Source of the DNA: Bog-793 sp963785415
Lineage (GTDB): Bacteria; Actinomycetota; Acidimicrobiia; Acidimicrobiales; Bog-793
Assembly (NCBI GenBank): GCA_963785415.1
Contig: CAWAVB010000001.1
Coordinates: 682,001 to 746,000 of the forward strand
Reading direction: 5' to 3'
Length of the DNA: 64,000 nucleotides
The stretch's first letter is position 1. Each line of letters opens with the position of its first letter. The notes under the pieces were generated by a model. That model was not told the origin of the DNA. It did not search any database and worked only from the letters and a program-made list of their open reading frames with translations. The position numbers and the translations under genes were made by a program. Of the stretch, positions 60,896 to 64,000 are shown piece by piece.

Positions 60896-63310
60896 CTAGC
60901 TCCCGCTCTCGTCGCCGCCATCGGCGTTCTCGGGGCGCCGGCCGGCCGCGCGCCGGCGCGTGCGCGCGAGCGCCGCTTCTCCGAGGCTGCGGAACGCCGG
61001 CAGGAACGGCCAGAGCCCCAAGGCGAGCAGGGCCAGCAGGGCGAGCACGATCCCGTAGGTGAAATCGCGGGGCCAGTAGTAGGCGGCGACCGTGTGCGTG
61101 CCGGCCGGCACGGTGACTTCGAGGAAGGAGCCTTCGTAGCCGTGGACGGCGAGCGCACGGCCGTCCGCGGTGACGTGCCAACCGGGCACGTCGGTGATCC
61201 GCAGGACGAGCTCCGTGGGCGTTTTCACCCGCACGGTCAACGTGTACCTCGCGTCGCCCGGATGGCGCGCCGAGAGGACCGCGGCCTCGGACCGGGGGGC
61301 TGCGAAGGTGAACTTCGCCGCATCCGGCACCTTGGCGAGATCCAGGTGGGCACCGTTGGCGAGGGTCAGGACCGCGACCTTCTTCATCCCCGCGGGCACC
61401 GGTAGTCCCGGCCCGACGAGCACGTACGACACCCCGTAGCGGCGGGCCAGCGCCACGGTGTTGATCGACGGGGCGAAGAACTGCAGGTTGCCGATGTAGG
61501 ACTGTCCCGAATCGGGCACCGGCCAGTTCGAGAAGTACGACTCCGGGATCGTCGGGTCATGCATCGCCAGCTCGTCGACGCCGTAGCCGAGCTGGATGTT
61601 CGGGATGAACCCGATGCCCAACCATTGCCGGATCCCGCACGGCAACCCGACGCGGGTAGGCGGCGGGTTGGCGCAGGTGGTGTTCGGTCCGTCGCTTCCC
61701 AACAGGGACGTCCCGACGATCCGCTGCACGGTCGACACCATCGGCGTCACCGGGAAGAGGTCCGTCGAGTAGCTGTTGAACCCCACCCCGGCGAAGACGA
61801 GGAACGCCGCCTGGGCCGAGACGAGGGCCGCGCCCAGGAGCGCGGCGAACCGCCGGCGCCCCGGAGCACCGAGGCGCCCGACGGCGAGGACGGCCACCCA
61901 GATGACGACGAGGAGCCCGATCGTCGCCGACGGCCAGATCAGGCTCGACCGGCGCAACGACTGCTCGAACGAGGTGAGGCCGGGGTCGTGGACCGCCCGC
62001 CACATGAAACAGATGACGACCGCGACGGCGGCCGTCATCGCGCCGAGCGCCATCCGCACGCCTCGTTCACCGAAACGTTTCACGACGATGTCGCACCCGA
62101 GACCGGCGAGCACGGCGATCGGGAAGCCCAAGACGATGAGGATGCGGTGGATCGGCAGCGCCTCGAGGCCGACCCGGGTGACGAGATGATCGACCCAAGG
62201 CCCGCCGACCTGGTAGGCGACGAACATGCAACCCAGCGCTCCGAGCGTCATCCCGACGACGGCGGGACGCCTCCAGGCGATGAGGATGGCGACGCCGGCG
62301 AGCACGAGCGCGATCACGCCGACGTAGGCCGAGGACTCGACGTAGTTGGCCGGTCCGAACCACGTGCTGCCGAGGGTCGGCAGTCCGTAGAAACCCTGGG
62401 TGAAGACCTCGGCGATCGCCCGCAGCCCGAACTGCCCGTCGAGATCCTTGTTGAGGCGCGCCGAGTGGGCGAGCAGCGAGACGCCCGGGAGCCACAGCGG
62501 GGCGGAGAGCGCGATCCCGCCGGCGAAGCCGGCCCCGACGCGAGCGAGTCCCTTTGTGGCGAGCCGACGCTTCTTGGCGAGGATGACGAGCGCCGCGACG
62601 CCGAGGATGCCCAACAGGGTGACGCCCATGAGGACGTACTCCTCGGGGAACCCGCCGTAGACGGCGAAGGCGACCGACCCGGCGAGCAGCCAGAGGTCGC
62701 GCACCCGGCGCCGGGAGCGGTAGGCGAGGACGACGCCGGCGACGATGAAGCCCGACCAGGCGACCGGTCCGCCGACCGCCCAGCCGAGGAACCCGGTGAA
62801 GCTGCCGGACAGCATGAATGTGACGCCCCCGAGCGTGGCGCCGACCGGCCCGGCCCGCAGCACCCGGCAGCACACGTAGGTGCCGAGCCCGGCGATGAGC
62901 AGCTTGCCGAGCACGGTGATGAGGAACGACGCCGACAGTGGGAAGAGGTAGCCGGCGAGCGTCGGGAGGGCGAGGGACGCCGATTCGAAGTTGAAAAGCT
63001 GTGGCAGCCCCGTGCCCGCGTAGCTGTCCCACAGCGGCAGCGAACCGTGGTGGACGATCTGCCAGTCGAGCGTGTTCCACGGCACGTCCTGGTCGATGAC
63101 GTCGCCGATCAGGTGGTTGTGGATCGGCGTGGTGACGATGTCCCGTGTGAGGTACGAGGCCGAGGCACCGAGCTGGCCCGGCCCGAAGCTGAAGCCGTCC
63201 TTCAGCGCCGGCGACAGGTACAGAAGCGCGACGAGGACGACGACGGCGACCCCGATGGCGTCGGCGACCCAACGGTGGCGGTGGACGGCCGCGACGAGCC
63301 GAGCGGTCAC
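60896..63310 (-). CDS. YfhO-like polytopic membrane protein
   Basis: This 804-residue protein starts at GTG 63310; the frame is open further upstream, but that overlaps guaB3. About 12-14 hydrophobic helices are spread over the first 560 residues, then a mostly soluble C-terminal domain, then a last helix (about 755-785). The early loop V-P-W-N-T-L-D-W-Q-I-V-H-H-G-S-L-P-L-W-D is characteristic of YfhO/GT-C-like proteins thought to glycosylate lipoteichoic acid or other envelope polymers. The acceptor is unknown. It follows guaB3 by 16 bp. Confidence 0.82.
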   Translation of the reverse strand: MTARLVAAVHRHRWVADAIGVAVVVLVALLYLSPALKDGFSFGPGQLGASASYLTRDIVTTPIHNHLIGDVIDQDVPWNTLDWQIVHHGSLPLWDSYAGTGLPQLFNFESASLALPTLAGYLFPLSASFLITVLGKLLIAGLGTYVCCRVLRAGPVGATLGGVTFMLSGSFTGFLGWAVGGPVAWSGFIVAGVVLAYRSRRRVRDLWLLAGSVAFAVYGGFPEEYVLMGVTLLGILGVAALVILAKKRRLATKGLARVGAGFAGGIALSAPLWLPGVSLLAHSARLNKDLDGQFGLRAIAEVFTQGFYGLPTLGSTWFGPANYVESSAYVGVIALVLAGVAILIAWRRPAVVGMTLGALGCMFVAYQVGGPWVDHLVTRVGLEALPIHRILIVLGFPIAVLAGLGCDIVVKRFGERGVRMALGAMTAAVAVVICFMWRAVHDPGLTSFEQSLRRSSLIWPSATIGLLVVIWVAVLAVGRLGAPGRRRFAALLGAALVSAQAAFLVFAGVGFNSYSTDLFPVTPMVSTVQRIVGTSLLGSDGPNTTCANPPPTRVGLPCGIRQWLGIGFIPNIQLGYGVDELAMHDPTIPESYFSNWPVPDSGQSYIGNLQFFAPSINTVALARRYGVSYVLVGPGLPVPAGMKKVAVLTLANGAHLDLAKVPDAAKFTFAAPRSEAAVLSARHPGDARYTLTVRVKTPTELVLRITDVPGWHVTADGRALAVHGYEGSFLEVTVPAGTHTVAAYYWPRDFTYGIVLALLALLALGLWPFLPAFRSLGEAALARTRRRAAGRRPENADGGDESGS

Positions 63311-63326
63311 GTGCGGCGCGCCCCCG

Positions 63327-64000
63327 TCACGCGTCCCGCCCGCTCCCGCTCGTCCCCCCCGGGCGCCGGATCCGTCTCCTCGGGCTCGGCGCCACAAGCA
63401 TCGTCGCCTTGTGGAACTCGCGGACCGTCCCGTACCCCGACATCGCCATGGCGGCGCGCAGCGCCCCGAAGAGGTTGCACCGGCCGTCGGCGTCGTGCGA
63501 CGGGCCGGTGAGGATCTCCTCGAGCGTGCCAAGCACCGGCACGCGCTCGACCGCGCCCCGCGGCAACGTCGCGTGGCCGGCCGCCGGCGCGAACCAGACG
63601 CCGCGACCCGGCATCTCCGCCGCGGCGGCCAACGGCGTCGAGAGCATCACGGCGTCGGCGCCGCAGGCGATCGCCGCGGCGACGTCGCCACCCGTGGCAA
63701 TCGGGCCCTCGGCGACGACGTGCGCGTAGACACCCGTCTCCTCGAGATGGCGACTGCGCGCCCCCGCAGCGTCGGCGATCGCCGTCGCCATCGGCGCGGC
63801 GACACCGAGCACGCGCCGCGTCGAACCCGCCGACTCCCCCGGGCCGAGACCGACGAGCACGCCGACGGCGCCGGTCCGCATGAGGTGGAGCGCCCCCTGG
63901 TACGACGCGCACCAGCCCACGATCACCGGCAGGTCGAGGGCGCGGATGAACCGCTCGAGGTCGAGACCGACCGCGGAGCGCGAGACGTGCTCCGCCGAGA
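63327..64000 (-). CDS. guaB3: GuaB3-family IMP dehydrogenase-related protein (partial, 5' end outside)
   Basis: The visible ~224 C-terminal residues continue in frame to the window edge (R-F-I-R-A-L-D-L-P-V-I-V-G-W-C-A-S-Y-Q-G-A). They show the TIM-barrel pattern of GuaB3: V-L-V-G-L-G-P-G, V-A-A-P-M-A-T-A-I, A-C-G-A-D-A-V-M-L-S-T-P-L and N-L-F-G-A-L-R-A-A-M-A-M-S-G-Y. The actinobacterial GuaB3 subgroup lacks the CBS domain and is related to IMP/GMP dehydrogenases and reductases. The N-terminus and catalytic loop lie beyond the window. A Pro/Arg/Gly-rich tail ends the protein. Confidence 0.88.
   Translation of the reverse strand, partial: SAEHVSRSAVGLDLERFIRALDLPVIVGWCASYQGALHLMRTGAVGVLVGLGPGESAGSTRRVLGVAAPMATAIADAAGARSRHLEETGVYAHVVAEGPIATGGDVAAAIACGADAVMLSTPLAAAAEMPGRGVWFAPAAGHATLPRGAVERVPVLGTLEEILTGPSHDADGRCNLFGALRAAMAMSGYGTVREFHKATMLVAPSPRRRIRRPGGTSGSGRDA

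Noticed and set aside
61559..63511. 650-codon open frame on the plus strand opposite the YfhO-like gene
   Set aside because: It is Arg/Asp/Glu-rich with no domain or membrane pattern and mirrors a clear membrane protein; this is a GC-skew shadow frame.

Overview
The window is high-GC, densely packed, single-copy bacterial DNA. Two WhiB regulators, a DivIVA-domain protein, a UPF0182 membrane protein, a GuaB3-type IMP dehydrogenase relative, a DUF2342 protein and many GTG/TTG starts point to an actinobacterium. A secreted G1 (eqolisin) peptidase and large secreted repeat proteins would fit an acid-tolerant member of Acidimicrobiia, but that placement is inference.

Layout. 1-1.75 kb: edge of an integrated element, with a tyrosine integrase next to an initiator tRNA-fMet gene and a stray 3' fragment resembling tRNA-Gly. 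1.9-14 kb: core envelope and regulatory block (UPF0182, DivIVA fused to a MuF-like zinc tail, Lon-like PDZ protease, HEAT protein, MreB-like actin, HtrA-like protein without its triad, DUF2342 protein, WhiB, formimidoyltransferase, WhiB). The UPF0182 / Lon-PDZ / DUF2342 order recalls mycobacterial Rv3193c-Rv3195. 14.3-24.8 kb: central and one-carbon metabolism (sdh membrane subunit, sdhA, sdhB, SCP2-like, ABM, mdh, icd, metF, MFS exporter, DUF6629, folD).

25.1-32.9 kb is the most interesting block. Two paralogous lipoproteins carry duplicated C-M-R-x-H-G...F/Y-P-D motifs. They flank a two-component system and a MacB-like exporter (adaptor, ATPase, permease). Both lipoprotein promoters carry the same 11-bp-period direct repeat at identical spacing from a TACAAGT -10-like box, so the cluster looks like one self-regulated sensing/export system.

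33-50 kb is an accessory region: small membrane proteins, an IS21-like element abutting a truncated IS110 transposase, an IPT/TIG relic, the eqolisin, a secreted Ig-like gene split cleanly by an IS1634-family element, an 802-residue repeat protein, an IS1182-family element, and a two-recombinase element with candidate terminal repeats. 50-64 kb returns to core genes: purH, purN, sucD, sucC, a UvrD/PcrA helicase, guaA, a DinB-like protein, a TauE transporter, a DeoR regulator, a YfhO-like membrane protein and a partial guaB3. No rRNA operon and no CRISPR array were seen.
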